64,000 bases of DNA from Paenibacillus sp. ACRRY (GCF_022346995.1 NZ_JAKRNM010000009.1:62001-126000), one strand, 5' to 3'; positions 43,950 to 52,583 are shown, numbered from the stretch's first letter. Notes: generated from the letters alone by a model not told the origin. Program-made: numbers and translations.

Positions 43950-45647
43950 ATGAAGGGCAAAACACCAAAAACATTCGCAATGCTTCTACTCGCAAGTGCA
44001 CTGGCCATTACGGCAGGCTGTGGAGGAGGAGGTACTACTGCTTCAGAAACACCAGAGGATACAGGTGATACAACCAGTCCAATCACGTTTACATTCTTTG
44101 GTGCAGATGCAAGTCCAAACTGGAACAATATGAAGGATGCAGTCGGCCAAGAGATTACCAAACAAACAGGTGTTACGATTGAGGCAGAGTACGATGTGAA
44201 TAATGGCGGGGATCAGAAAATACCTTTGATGGCTGCCAGCGGTGATTACCCTGATATTATCTTTCCTAAAGGGAACTTATCGAAGCTTGTTGACGCAGGT
44301 GCTATGCTTGACCTTACCGATCTAATCGAAGAACATGCACCGAACCTGAAAAAAATCTATGGCGATCAGATGAATCGTCTGAAATACAGTTTGGAAGACC
44401 AGGCCATTTATGCGATTCCGACGAATATGGGTGTAGATAACATTGCATTTGATGCAACGGGCGGTTTCGAAATTCAACAAAAAGTATTAAAAGAGCTCGG
44501 ATATCCGGAAGTAAAGACACTTGAGGATTACGAAAACGTATTGAGAACTTATTATGAGAAGCATCCAACCATCGATGGTCAGCCAACCATTCCTTTGACA
44601 CTGAATGCAGATGACTGGAAGATTATGATCACGGTAACGAACCCTGCTTTTCAGGCAACGGGTGGACCGGATGACGGGGAGTACTACATTAATCCTGAAA
44701 CCTATGAAGCCATGCTGCATTACAAGCGTCCAGAAGAAAAAGAATACTTCCGTTGGTTGAACAAAATGTACAATGAAGGACTACTCGACAAAGATACATT
44801 TGTACAAAAAGATGACCAATACAAATCCAAGATTGCCAGTGGCCGTGTACTGGGTCTGATTGACCAAGAATGGAACTATGGTGAAGCGGAGAATGCATTG
44901 AAGGGTGCCGGCAAGGATGACAGCACATATGCTCACTTCTCTGTATCTCTGAACGAGGATATTGTGGATCATACTTTCCAGCCAACCGGTTTTGACGGGT
45001 ATGGAATCGGGATTTCAACAACAGCTAAAGATCCGGTACGGATCATCAAATTCATGGATTGGCTTGCTTCTGATGAGGGTCAAGTGCTTCGAAACTGGGG
45101 AATTGAAGGTCAACACTACAACGTTGAGAACGGCAAGCGTGTGATCCCTGATGATGTTCAGGATCGCAAAACCAATGATAACTCGGCTTTCACCAAAGAA
45201 ACAGGTATTGGTTTGTATAACATCTTTAGTGCGAGATACGGCGATGGCGTAAAAGATTCAACGGATAACTACTTCACAACGAATTTCCCAGAACAAATCC
45301 AGGTTGGCTATACAGCTGCTGAGAAAGAAACGCTAAAAGCCTATGGTATTACAACATGGAAGGATTTCTACCCTTCTGAAGATGAACTGAAGTTGAAAGA
45401 CTGGGGCGCTGCGTACAATATGCCGGTTCCATCAGATACAGACTACAACGTAACATTCCAGAAAACACAGGATATCATCCGCAAACGGATTCCTGAAGCC
45501 ATTCTGGCGAAGCCTGAAAACTTCGACCAAGTTTACGACAGTCTCCTGGCAGAGCTCGACAAAGCGGGGGCAGTGGAGATGGAAAAACAATACACCGTAT
45601 GGGTGAAGGAACGTGTAGCCCTGTGGACTGGTAAAGATGTGAAATAA
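43950..45647 (+). CDS. Sugar-binding lipoprotein, paralog 2
   Basis: The 565-residue protein has a signal peptide ending in the lipobox ITAGC and a Gly/Thr/Ser linker, followed by a family 1 solute-binding domain nearly collinear with its two neighbours. It is very similar to paralog 3 along its length and less so to paralog 1. AAGGGGG precedes the ATG. It has its own strong promoter with a cre-like operator and its own terminator, so it can be expressed independently of the permeases. Confidence 0.9.
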   Translation: MKGKTPKTFAMLLLASALAITAGCGGGGTTASETPEDTGDTTSPITFTFFGADASPNWNNMKDAVGQEITKQTGVTIEAEYDVNNGGDQKIPLMAASGDYPDIIFPKGNLSKLVDAGAMLDLTDLIEEHAPNLKKIYGDQMNRLKYSLEDQAIYAIPTNMGVDNIAFDATGGFEIQQKVLKELGYPEVKTLEDYENVLRTYYEKHPTIDGQPTIPLTLNADDWKIMITVTNPAFQATGGPDDGEYYINPETYEAMLHYKRPEEKEYFRWLNKMYNEGLLDKDTFVQKDDQYKSKIASGRVLGLIDQEWNYGEAENALKGAGKDDSTYAHFSVSLNEDIVDHTFQPTGFDGYGIGISTTAKDPVRIIKFMDWLASDEGQVLRNWGIEGQHYNVENGKRVIPDDVQDRKTNDNSAFTKETGIGLYNIFSARYGDGVKDSTDNYFTTNFPEQIQVGYTAAEKETLKAYGITTWKDFYPSEDELKLKDWGAAYNMPVPSDTDYNVTFQKTQDIIRKRIPEAILAKPENFDQVYDSLLAELDKAGAVEMEKQYTVWVKERVALWTGKDVK

Positions 45648-45700
45648 CTGAAAATTTCAGAAAAACGAATCATAATTTAAAGCTTTTGATTTACAGAAGG

Positions 45701-45727
45701 AGGCCTTGTAAAAAGGCCTTTTTTTGT
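45701..45727 (+). terminator. Intrinsic terminator after paralog 2
   Basis: AGGCCTT pairs with AAGGCCT, then seven or more T residues. Confidence 0.87.
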
Positions 45728-45729
45728 TG

Positions 45730-45758
45730 TTGACGGGACGGTTAGGATAGCATATAAT
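45730..45758 (+). promoter_or_regulatory. Promoter of binding-protein paralog 3
   Basis: TTGACG, a 17-bp spacer and TATAAT start immediately after the terminator of paralog 2. Confidence 0.8.
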
Positions 45759-45764
45759 CATTGA

Positions 45765-45814
45765 TGTAAGCACTTTCAGTAAGCGTTTTAAATAAGGTTT
45801 CGAAAACGTTTTAC
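45765..45814 (+). promoter_or_regulatory. Operator cluster before paralog 3
   Basis: TGTAAGCACTTTCA (45765-45778) is followed by AGTAAGCGTTTTAA (45779-45792) and GAAAACGTTTTAC (45802-45814). The first lies 12 bp after the start of the -10 box. Confidence 0.62.
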
Positions 45815-45983
45815 CATTGTTAGAAGCATTTAAGTGATCTGTTCGCACATCGTCTTTTAGGCTTACAAAAAGTATGGATTAGTTTTGTGGTAAGCGCATA
45901 CAGAAATGCGCTCCAAAAGTGGTATTCGCAGGCTTAGCCTGTTATACAGATAAAACCTTCATAATAATAGGGGGAACTAGACA

Positions 45984-47684
45984 ATGAGAGGCAAAATGAA
46001 AGGCAATACACCTAAGACTTTTGCAATGTTGATGCTCGCAAGTGCGCTGTTGGTTACTGCTGGTTGTGGAAATTCGGGGAGCAAAAGTGCTTCTGAAGAT
46101 TCAAACGGTACCGATCCTGTTACATTTACGTTCTTTGGTGCTGATGCAAGTCCGACTTGGAACAAGATGCAAGATGCTGTTGGTAAGGAAATTACCAAGC
46201 AGACAGGCGTTACAATTGAAGCGGAATATGATGTGAACAATGGCGGCGAGCAAAAGATTTCTCTCATGGCTGCCAGTGGGGATTTTCCTGATATCATTTT
46301 CCCGAAAGGTAACTTGTCTAAGCTTGTAGATGCTGGTGCGATGATTGACCTCACAGATCTGATTGAGGAGCATGCACCAAACCTGAAGAAAATCTATGGC
46401 GATCAGATGAATCGTTTGAAATACAGCACAGAAGATCCGTCCATCTACACGATCCCAACCAATATGGGTGTAGATAATATGACGTTTGACGCAACAGGTG
46501 GTTTCGAGATTCAACAAAAAGTGTTGAAAGAGCTCGGCTACCCTGAGGTAAAAACACTTGAAGATTACGAAAATGTACTCAAAGCTTATTATGAAAAACA
46601 TCCAACGATTGATGGACAGCCAACCATTCCACTGACATTGAATGCGGATGACTGGAAAATCATGATTACGGTAACGAATCCGGCATTCCAAGCAACAGGT
46701 GCTCCGGATGACGGTGAATACTATGTCAATCCAGAAACTTATGAAGCAATGCTTCACTACAAACGTCCAGAAGAAAAAGAATATTTCCGTTGGTTGAACA
46801 AAATGTATAATGAAGGACTGCTTGACAAGGATACATTTGTTCAAAAAGACGACCAATACAAATCCAAAATTGCCAGCGGCCGCGTACTCGGTCTGATTGA
46901 CCAAGAATGGAACTATCAAGAAGCTGAAAATGCACTGAAAGGTGCCGGCAAGGATGACAGCACATATGCTCACTTCTCTGTCTCCCTGAATGAAGATATC
47001 GTGGACCACACATTCCAGCCAACCGGATTTGACGGTTATGGAATCGGAATCACGACTTCTGCGGAAGATCCAGTACGTATTATCAAATTCATGGACTGGC
47101 TTGCTTCGGACGAAGGCCAAGTGCTGAGAAACTGGGGTATTGAAGGCCAGCACTACAATGTAGAAGATGGCAAACGTGTCATTCCGGCTGAAATCCAAGA
47201 TCGCAAAACCAATGACAACTCTGCATTCAGCAAAGAAACTGGTATCGGAATGTACAATGTCTTCAGTGCAAGATATGGTGATGGTGTGAAGGATTCAACA
47301 GATAACTACTATACAACCAACTTCCCTGAGCAAATTATAGCTGGTTATACAGCGGCTGAGAAAGAGACGCTCAAAGCCTATGGCATTACAACTTGGAAAG
47401 AGTTCTACCCATCAGAAGAGGAACTTCCACTCAAGGACTGGGGAGCATTGTATAACATGTCCGTGCCTACAGGTACAGATTATGATGTAACATTCCAAAA
47501 AACGCAGGATATCGTACGCAAACGGATTCCTGAAGCGGTGCTGACTTCGGCAGCGAACTTCGATAAAGTATATGATGACTTCCTCGCCGAGCTTGACAAA
47601 GCTGGTGCAGTGGAAATGGAGAAACAGTATACGGTATGGGTTAAAGATCGTATATCCCTGTGGACAGGCAAAGAAGTGAAATAA
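45984..47684 (+). CDS. Sugar-binding lipoprotein, paralog 3
   Basis: The 566-residue lipoprotein (VTAGC lipobox, Ser/Asn/Gly linker) is the closest relative of paralog 2, differing mainly in the signal peptide, the linker and scattered surface positions. A second ATG lies four codons in. GGGGGAAC precedes the first ATG. Promoter, operator and terminator are again its own. Three binding proteins for one permease pair suggest related but distinct ligands or conditions. Confidence 0.9.
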   Translation: MRGKMKGNTPKTFAMLMLASALLVTAGCGNSGSKSASEDSNGTDPVTFTFFGADASPTWNKMQDAVGKEITKQTGVTIEAEYDVNNGGEQKISLMAASGDFPDIIFPKGNLSKLVDAGAMIDLTDLIEEHAPNLKKIYGDQMNRLKYSTEDPSIYTIPTNMGVDNMTFDATGGFEIQQKVLKELGYPEVKTLEDYENVLKAYYEKHPTIDGQPTIPLTLNADDWKIMITVTNPAFQATGAPDDGEYYVNPETYEAMLHYKRPEEKEYFRWLNKMYNEGLLDKDTFVQKDDQYKSKIASGRVLGLIDQEWNYQEAENALKGAGKDDSTYAHFSVSLNEDIVDHTFQPTGFDGYGIGITTSAEDPVRIIKFMDWLASDEGQVLRNWGIEGQHYNVEDGKRVIPAEIQDRKTNDNSAFSKETGIGMYNVFSARYGDGVKDSTDNYYTTNFPEQIIAGYTAAEKETLKAYGITTWKEFYPSEEELPLKDWGALYNMSVPTGTDYDVTFQKTQDIVRKRIPEAVLTSAANFDKVYDDFLAELDKAGAVEMEKQYTVWVKDRISLWTGKEVK

Positions 47685-47715
47685 TCAAGCTAGGGTGGGA
47701 ATCCACCAACAGTAT

Positions 47716-47745
47716 AGAAGAGGTCCTCAATGAGGGTCTCTTCTT
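47716..47745 (+). terminator. Intrinsic terminator after paralog 3
   Basis: GAAGAGGTCCTC pairs with GAGGGTCTCTTC through a short AAT loop (a near-perfect stem), then TTGTTTG. Confidence 0.75.
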
Positions 47746-47767
47746 GTTTGTCTTGTGATGTTTTACA

Positions 47768-47796
47768 TTGACGAAGAATGTTAAATCCAATATACT
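47768..47796 (+). promoter_or_regulatory. Promoter of the GH95 gene
   Basis: TTGACG, a 17-bp spacer and TATACT. Confidence 0.8.
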
Positions 47797-47804
47797 TTTC
47801 TTAC

Positions 47805-47818
47805 TGAAAGCACTTTCA
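47805..47818 (+). promoter_or_regulatory. cre-like operator before the GH95 gene
   Basis: TGAAAGCACTTTCA starts 14 bp after the start of the -10 box; its arms are perfectly palindromic around the central CA. A TCGAAAACGTTTTAG site follows at 47899-47913. Confidence 0.68.
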
Positions 47819-47959
47819 CTTTAATGTGGATTGAGCACTGGATTTGAGTGTATAAAGCGTTAGTGGATACATAGAAATAAGCTCTTATACTGATGTATTC
47901 GAAAACGTTTTAGATATTTCAGGTAAATAAATAGATGATTCATGAAGAGGAGTTATTTT

Positions 47960-50338
47960 ATGTCCCTATTCAATGAGAAAACAAAGATCAATCGTCTATG
48001 GTATCGCCAGCCAGCTGCTCGCTGGGAAGAGGCGCTGCCTATTGGGAACGGCCGTCTCGGCGGCATGGTGTACGGAGGTGCAGCGGAAGAGCGTATTCAG
48101 CTTAACGAAGACACCCTGTGGTCGGGTTTTCCGAGGGACACCATTCAGTACAGCAGCCAGAGATACTTGAAGCGCACCCGTGAACTAATCATGTCGGGAC
48201 AATATAGTGAAGCTGAAGAGCTCCTCAACCGCGAAATGTTAGGCCGTGATGTGGAAGCTTACCAGCCGATGGGACACTTCATCCTGCAGCAGGAAGGACT
48301 CCTTGCGCTGAATTATGAAGAGTTTGAACGTGAACTGGATCTGGAATCCGGTATAGCTAAGACGAGCTATGCCTATGAAGGTGTCCGTTATGTTCGTGAA
48401 GTGTACACCAGTACACCCGATGATCTGATGATATGTACGCTCACGGCTGACAAGGATGGGGCAGTTAACGTCACTGCTTATTTGGATAGCCCGCATCCGT
48501 ATACAACCCAGCATTCCGAAGATAGCGTGACGATGTTCAGCCGTTGTCCGAGTCATGTGGAATCGAACTACTTCCGGGATCATCCCGAATCGGTCATCTA
48601 CGAAGAAGACCGGGGAACCTCGTATGCCGTTCGTTTAGCGGTGACGGTGACCGGAAATGAGGCGAAGATATCGACTGCGGATGGCAAGCTTCATGTTCAG
48701 GGAGCCAAACAGGTTGTATTTTACTTGGCTGCAGCTACTGCTTTTGAGAGTTATGAGATTATTCCTGTGAAGGATGGACCATTGCTTGACCAAGAGTGCA
48801 GAGATGTCATTGCCAAAGCCATGACATTAGGCCATGAAAGCCTGCGTATTCGGCATGAGGCTGATCACCAGTCTTTATTCTCTCGGGTCCGTCTTGATCT
48901 CGGATCTACTTCTAACGCAGAGCTGCCTACCGATGAGCGGCTGCAATCCTACCAGACTGGAGTTCAAGATCCGGGGCTAGAAGCTCTTTATTTTCAATAT
49001 GGCAGATATCTATTAATGGCCAGCTCGCGCCCAGGCACACAGCCAGCCAATCTGCAGGGCATATGGAATCATCAGGTTGAGCCGCCTTGGCACAGTGATT
49101 ATACGATTAATATCAATACGGAAATGAATTATTGGCCAGCAGAGGTGTGTAATCTGAGCGAATGCCATGAACCACTATTCGATTTGTTGGAGGACCTCAG
49201 TCAGACTGGGCGCAGAACAGCTCGCATATTGTACGGTGCTCGTGGGTGGACAGCCCATCACAACGTGGATATTTGGAGAACGACAACACCTACAGGCGGT
49301 GATGCCAGTTGGGCATTTTGGCCGATGGGTGGTGTCTGGTTGACTTCGCATCTATGGGAACATTACCTCTTTACCGGAGATCAGCGTTTTCTCGAAGAGC
49401 GTGCTTATCCGGTCATGAAGGAGGCAGCTCTATTCTGTCTGGATTGGCTGATTGAAGGACCAGATGGCTATCTGGTTACTGCACCTTCAACCTCGCCGGA
49501 GAACAAGTTCCTGACCGATGAAGGAGAAGCTCGCAGTATTTCGATGGCGTCGACGATGGATATGACACTGATTCGTGAATTGTTCACCAGATGTATTGAG
49601 GCAGCCGGGACTCTTGAAGTCGATCAGGCATTGGTTTCGGAATTTGAAGCCAGCCTGAGCAGATTATATCCGTTCCGGATTGGCAGTGAAAATCAATTGC
49701 AGGAATGGTTCAAGGATTTCGCCGAATCGGAGCCGGGACATCGCCATGTTTCCCATCTGTATGGCCTGTACCCGGGAGAACAGATCAATCGAAAGGATAC
49801 ACCTGAGCTTGTAGAAGCTTCACGTGTATCGCTTGAACGGCGCATATCGCAAGGGGGCGGGCATACTGGATGGAGCTGTGCATGGTTAATTAACCTGTAT
49901 GCACGTCTGCTTGACGGTGGCCAAGCGCATCAGTTTGTGCGTACATTGCTTGCCCGGTCGACGCATCCCAATCTGTTCGATGATCACCCTCCATTCCAGA
50001 TCGATGGCAACTTCGGAGGTACGGCTGGCATAGCCGAGATGCTGCTGCAGAGCCATCTGAATGAACTGCATTTGCTTCCGGCCCTGCCAGATGAATGGAG
50101 ACAAGGCAGTGTAACAGGTTTGCGTGCGCGGGGTGGTTATACCCTATCCATGGAGTGGAAAGACAGCAAATTGATTTCTGCCGAAATTAGGGCTGAACGT
50201 GATGGCTCGGTGACCATTCGAAGCGCACATGCGCTACGGGGTGAAAATGGGGAGCAGCATCAGGCTGATCTGACACCTCAAGGGGATTATGTAATTACTT
50301 TATCCATGACTGCAGGGCAGACTGTCCGCGTATCATGA
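47960..50338 (+). CDS. GH95 family glycosidase (alpha-L-fucosidase/alpha-L-galactosidase type)
   Basis: The 792-residue protein has no signal peptide. It has the GH95 layout: an N-terminal beta domain with EALPIGNGRLGGMVYGG and LNEDTLWSG, an (alpha/alpha)6 barrel with NINTEMNYWPAE, the STSPEN segment carrying the acid Glu, and DGNFGGTAGIAEML with the conserved Asp late in the barrel. GH95 enzymes are inverting 1,2-alpha-fucosidases or alpha-L-galactosidases; the choice cannot be read here. The start is ATG at 47960 behind AAGAGGAG. The GH1 gene follows 19 bp later in the same operon, so both act inside the cell on imported sugars. Confidence 0.92.
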   Translation: MSLFNEKTKINRLWYRQPAARWEEALPIGNGRLGGMVYGGAAEERIQLNEDTLWSGFPRDTIQYSSQRYLKRTRELIMSGQYSEAEELLNREMLGRDVEAYQPMGHFILQQEGLLALNYEEFERELDLESGIAKTSYAYEGVRYVREVYTSTPDDLMICTLTADKDGAVNVTAYLDSPHPYTTQHSEDSVTMFSRCPSHVESNYFRDHPESVIYEEDRGTSYAVRLAVTVTGNEAKISTADGKLHVQGAKQVVFYLAAATAFESYEIIPVKDGPLLDQECRDVIAKAMTLGHESLRIRHEADHQSLFSRVRLDLGSTSNAELPTDERLQSYQTGVQDPGLEALYFQYGRYLLMASSRPGTQPANLQGIWNHQVEPPWHSDYTININTEMNYWPAEVCNLSECHEPLFDLLEDLSQTGRRTARILYGARGWTAHHNVDIWRTTTPTGGDASWAFWPMGGVWLTSHLWEHYLFTGDQRFLEERAYPVMKEAALFCLDWLIEGPDGYLVTAPSTSPENKFLTDEGEARSISMASTMDMTLIRELFTRCIEAAGTLEVDQALVSEFEASLSRLYPFRIGSENQLQEWFKDFAESEPGHRHVSHLYGLYPGEQINRKDTPELVEASRVSLERRISQGGGHTGWSCAWLINLYARLLDGGQAHQFVRTLLARSTHPNLFDDHPPFQIDGNFGGTAGIAEMLLQSHLNELHLLPALPDEWRQGSVTGLRARGGYTLSMEWKDSKLISAEIRAERDGSVTIRSAHALRGENGEQHQADLTPQGDYVITLSMTAGQTVRVS

Positions 50339-50357
50339 GGAGATGAGGGAGAAATCA

Positions 50358-51704
50358 ATGTCAATTTTTCAATTTCCACAGGATTTTCGCTGGGGTACAG
50401 CAACAGCTTCCTATCAGATAGAAGGAGCAGCACAGGAAGGTGGACGCGGTGTATCTATTTGGGATACGTTTGCCCGGACACCAGGCAAAGTTTTCAACGG
50501 GGATAACGGAGATGTAGCTTGCGACAGCTACCACCGTTATGAGGAAGATATTGAGCTGATGAAAAAGCTTGGTATCAACACATACCGATTCTCCATTGCT
50601 TGGCCGCGCATTATCCCGGATGGGGATGGCGAGATCAATCGTGAAGGCTTGGACTTTTACCACCGCTTCGTGGACAAGCTGCTTGAGGTAGGTATTGAAC
50701 CTTTTTGCACGCTCTATCACTGGGACCTGCCTCAAGTGTTGGAGGATGATGGAGGTTGGGGAAATCGGAGAACCGTCGATGCATTTGTTAAATATGCAGA
50801 GATCATCTTCAAGGAATTCACAGGTAAAATCAAGTTCTGGCTGACGTTTAACGAACCATGGTGCATTGCGTTCCTGTCTAACCTGCTGGGAATTCATGCA
50901 CCGGGGAACAAAGACCTTCAGACATCCCTTAATGTGGCTCATGGACTGCTTGTGGCTCATGGTAAAGCGGTACAATCCTTCCGGCGCCTCGGTACAACGG
51001 GACAGATCGGTATTGCGCCGAACGTGTGCTGGGCTGAGCCATACAGCAAGTCACCTGAAGATCAGGCGGCATGCGACCGCTCTATCGCACTCAACACAGA
51101 CTGGTTCCTGGACCCAATCTATAAAGGTTCCTATCCACAATTCATGGTGGATTGGTTTGCCCAAGCGGGTGCCACAGTGCCAATCCAGGAAGGGGATATG
51201 GAGATTATCTCGCAACCGATTGACCTGCTCGGAATCAACTATTACACCATGGGCATTAATCGCTTCAATCCGGAAGCAGGGGCTCTGCAGTCTGAAGAAG
51301 TGGGCATGGGACTGACAAAGACGGACATTGGTTGGCCGATTGAATCCCGTGGGCTGTATGAGTTCATGCATTATTTGCAAAAGTATGGCAACGTCGATGT
51401 CTACATCACCGAGAATGGTGCTTGTATCAATGATGATCTGGAAAATGGGAAAATTAATGATGATCGCCGGATTTCCTATTACGAACAGCATTTAGCCCAA
51501 ATTCACCGGATCATTAACGATGGCATTAACCTGAAGGGGTACATGGCATGGTCTCTGATGGACAACTTCGAATGGGCAGAAGGGTACCGGATGCGTTTCG
51601 GTCTTGTTCATGTGGACTATCGTTCACTGGTAAGAACGCCGAAGGAGAGCTTTTACTGGTACCAGAATGTCATTAAAAATAACTGGTTGGAGACACGTAA
51701 TTAG
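50358..51704 (+). CDS. GH1 family beta-glucosidase
   Basis: The 448-residue protein has the GH1 features: FRWGTATASYQIEGA at the N-terminus, acid/base Glu166 in TFNEP and nucleophile Glu352 in YITENG, and the SLMDNFEWAEGY subsite region. It lacks the phosphate-binding pocket pattern of 6-phospho-beta-glucosidases as far as I can see, so it likely cleaves unphosphorylated glucosides delivered by the ABC system. The start is ATG at 50358 after AGGGAG; an ATG 15 bases earlier is less likely. Confidence 0.93.
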   Translation: MSIFQFPQDFRWGTATASYQIEGAAQEGGRGVSIWDTFARTPGKVFNGDNGDVACDSYHRYEEDIELMKKLGINTYRFSIAWPRIIPDGDGEINREGLDFYHRFVDKLLEVGIEPFCTLYHWDLPQVLEDDGGWGNRRTVDAFVKYAEIIFKEFTGKIKFWLTFNEPWCIAFLSNLLGIHAPGNKDLQTSLNVAHGLLVAHGKAVQSFRRLGTTGQIGIAPNVCWAEPYSKSPEDQAACDRSIALNTDWFLDPIYKGSYPQFMVDWFAQAGATVPIQEGDMEIISQPIDLLGINYYTMGINRFNPEAGALQSEEVGMGLTKTDIGWPIESRGLYEFMHYLQKYGNVDVYITENGACINDDLENGKINDDRRISYYEQHLAQIHRIINDGINLKGYMAWSLMDNFEWAEGYRMRFGLVHVDYRSLVRTPKESFYWYQNVIKNNWLETRN

Positions 51705-51741
51705 TTATAGATATTTATGCAAGGCATACGTTTTAAATAAG

Positions 51742-51777
51742 ACGGTGGGTTCGGTTTATTCGAACCGCCGTTTTTTT
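51742..51777 (+). terminator. Intrinsic terminator after the GH1 gene
   Basis: ACGGTGGGTTCG pairs with CGAACCGCCGT (one bulge), followed by seven T residues. Confidence 0.88.
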
Positions 51778-51920
51778 GTAGGGATTTTCAGAAAAAGGAG
51801 ACATGTTCATAAAGCGTTCAAAAGGTTAAATCGTATTGCTGTTATGAAGAGGCCATTTTTGGGTTATACATAACAAGAAGATAAAATAAGTGTTTGTCAA
51901 CATCAGAAATTAAAATAAAG

Positions 51921-51948
51921 TGTCCAAATTTCGAAATAAATTTGAACA
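51921..51948. promoter_or_regulatory. Imperfect 11-bp dyad upstream of the small membrane protein promoter
   Basis: TGTCCAAATTT, a 6-base spacer and AAATTTGAACA (10 of 11 positions complementary) end five bases before the -35 hexamer. The position suits a regulator-binding site. Confidence 0.45.
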
Positions 51949-51952
51949 TTTA

Positions 51953-52004
51953 TTGACTAAAAATCATACTGATGTGGTATATTGATAAAAGGAAAGCACT
52001 TACA
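51953..52004 (+). promoter_or_regulatory. Promoter and cre-like operator of the small membrane protein gene
   Basis: TTGACT, a 19-bp spacer and an extended -10 (TGGTATATT) are followed by GGAAAGCACTTACA (51991-52004), 13 bp after the start of the -10 box, the same layout as in the binding-protein and GH95 units. Confidence 0.6.
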
Positions 52005-52028
52005 AAAAGGGAAAAGGAAGTGTTTACT

Positions 52029-52292
52029 ATGGCATCGAAGACAGCAATGGTAAGCCAATTGGAGCGTAAAGATAAGAATATGCGGCGCGCAGTGTTGACG
52101 ATGACAGTTCTGGCCTGGATCGCCCTCATTACGGGAGTGGTCATGTGTTTGATTAACCTGAATGAATTTAATGACCGTAATCTTGGCTTGATGGTCGGTA
52201 TCGGTTTTCTGGTAGGTAGTGTATTTATTTATGTAATCGCCAAATCAATTGGTCTTGTTCATACACGCCGGGAAGATGAAGGAGCGGATTAA
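52029..52292 (+). CDS. Small two-helix membrane protein
   Basis: The 87-residue protein has a polar N-terminus (about 25 residues), two membrane helices (about 25-45 and 56-77) and a charged tail ending in acidic residues. AAGGAAGTG lies before the ATG; a longer frame from 51972 runs over the operator and has no ribosome site. I do not recognise the family. It lies between the sugar operon and the quinol oxidase operon and carries a promoter-operator cassette like that of the sugar genes, so it is probably carbon-regulated. Confidence 0.75.
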   Translation: MASKTAMVSQLERKDKNMRRAVLTMTVLAWIALITGVVMCLINLNEFNDRNLGLMVGIGFLVGSVFIYVIAKSIGLVHTRREDEGAD

Positions 52293-52357
52293 TTATAATC
52301 TGGCGATCTTTCGTTCATAATAAGACTGGATAAGTACCCGGAATCCAGTCAATAAAG

Positions 52358-52410
52358 CCCTTTGCGGATTCGTTGAGACTGTTCAACGGGACTGCAAAGG
52401 GTTTTATTTT
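52358..52410 (+). terminator. Intrinsic terminator after the small membrane protein gene
   Basis: CCCTTTGC pairs with GCAAAGGG, with an inner GTTGA/TCAAC stem, then TTTTATTTT. Confidence 0.8.
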
Positions 52411-52462
52411 GTGACTCGAAGTGTAATGATTACAATGGAAAAATATCAAGTGTGCAAGTGAT

Positions 52463-52583
52463 TTGTGAGAAAAAATTCACACATTTAAGGTGTAAAATCG
52501 ACAAATTTGTTAACAAGACCAAAAAAGTTGCTCATTTCTGATATCTTTAGAAGGAAGAGAGTAGTATACTGATTTTTCAGTAT
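52463..52583 (+). promoter_or_regulatory. Control region of the qox operon
   Basis: Three dyads are visible: TTGTGA-N7-TTCACA (52463-52481), TTGTTAACAA (52507-52516) and a perfect hairpin ATACTGA-TTTT-TCAGTAT (52566-52583) just before the ribosome site. The first two resemble redox-regulator sites, but the spacing differs from Rex and Fnr/CRP consensus. No clear -35/-10 pair stands out. Confidence 0.4.

Noticed and set aside
46101..47198. Long reverse-strand frame (365 codons) opposite binding-protein paralog 3
   Set aside because: Same shadow composition, no ribosome site, and similar shadows lie opposite the other two paralogs.
52463..52481. Rex or Fnr/CRP operator before qoxA
   Set aside because: Half-sites are right but the spacing is two bases longer than the consensus, so I list it only as a dyad and not as a named site.
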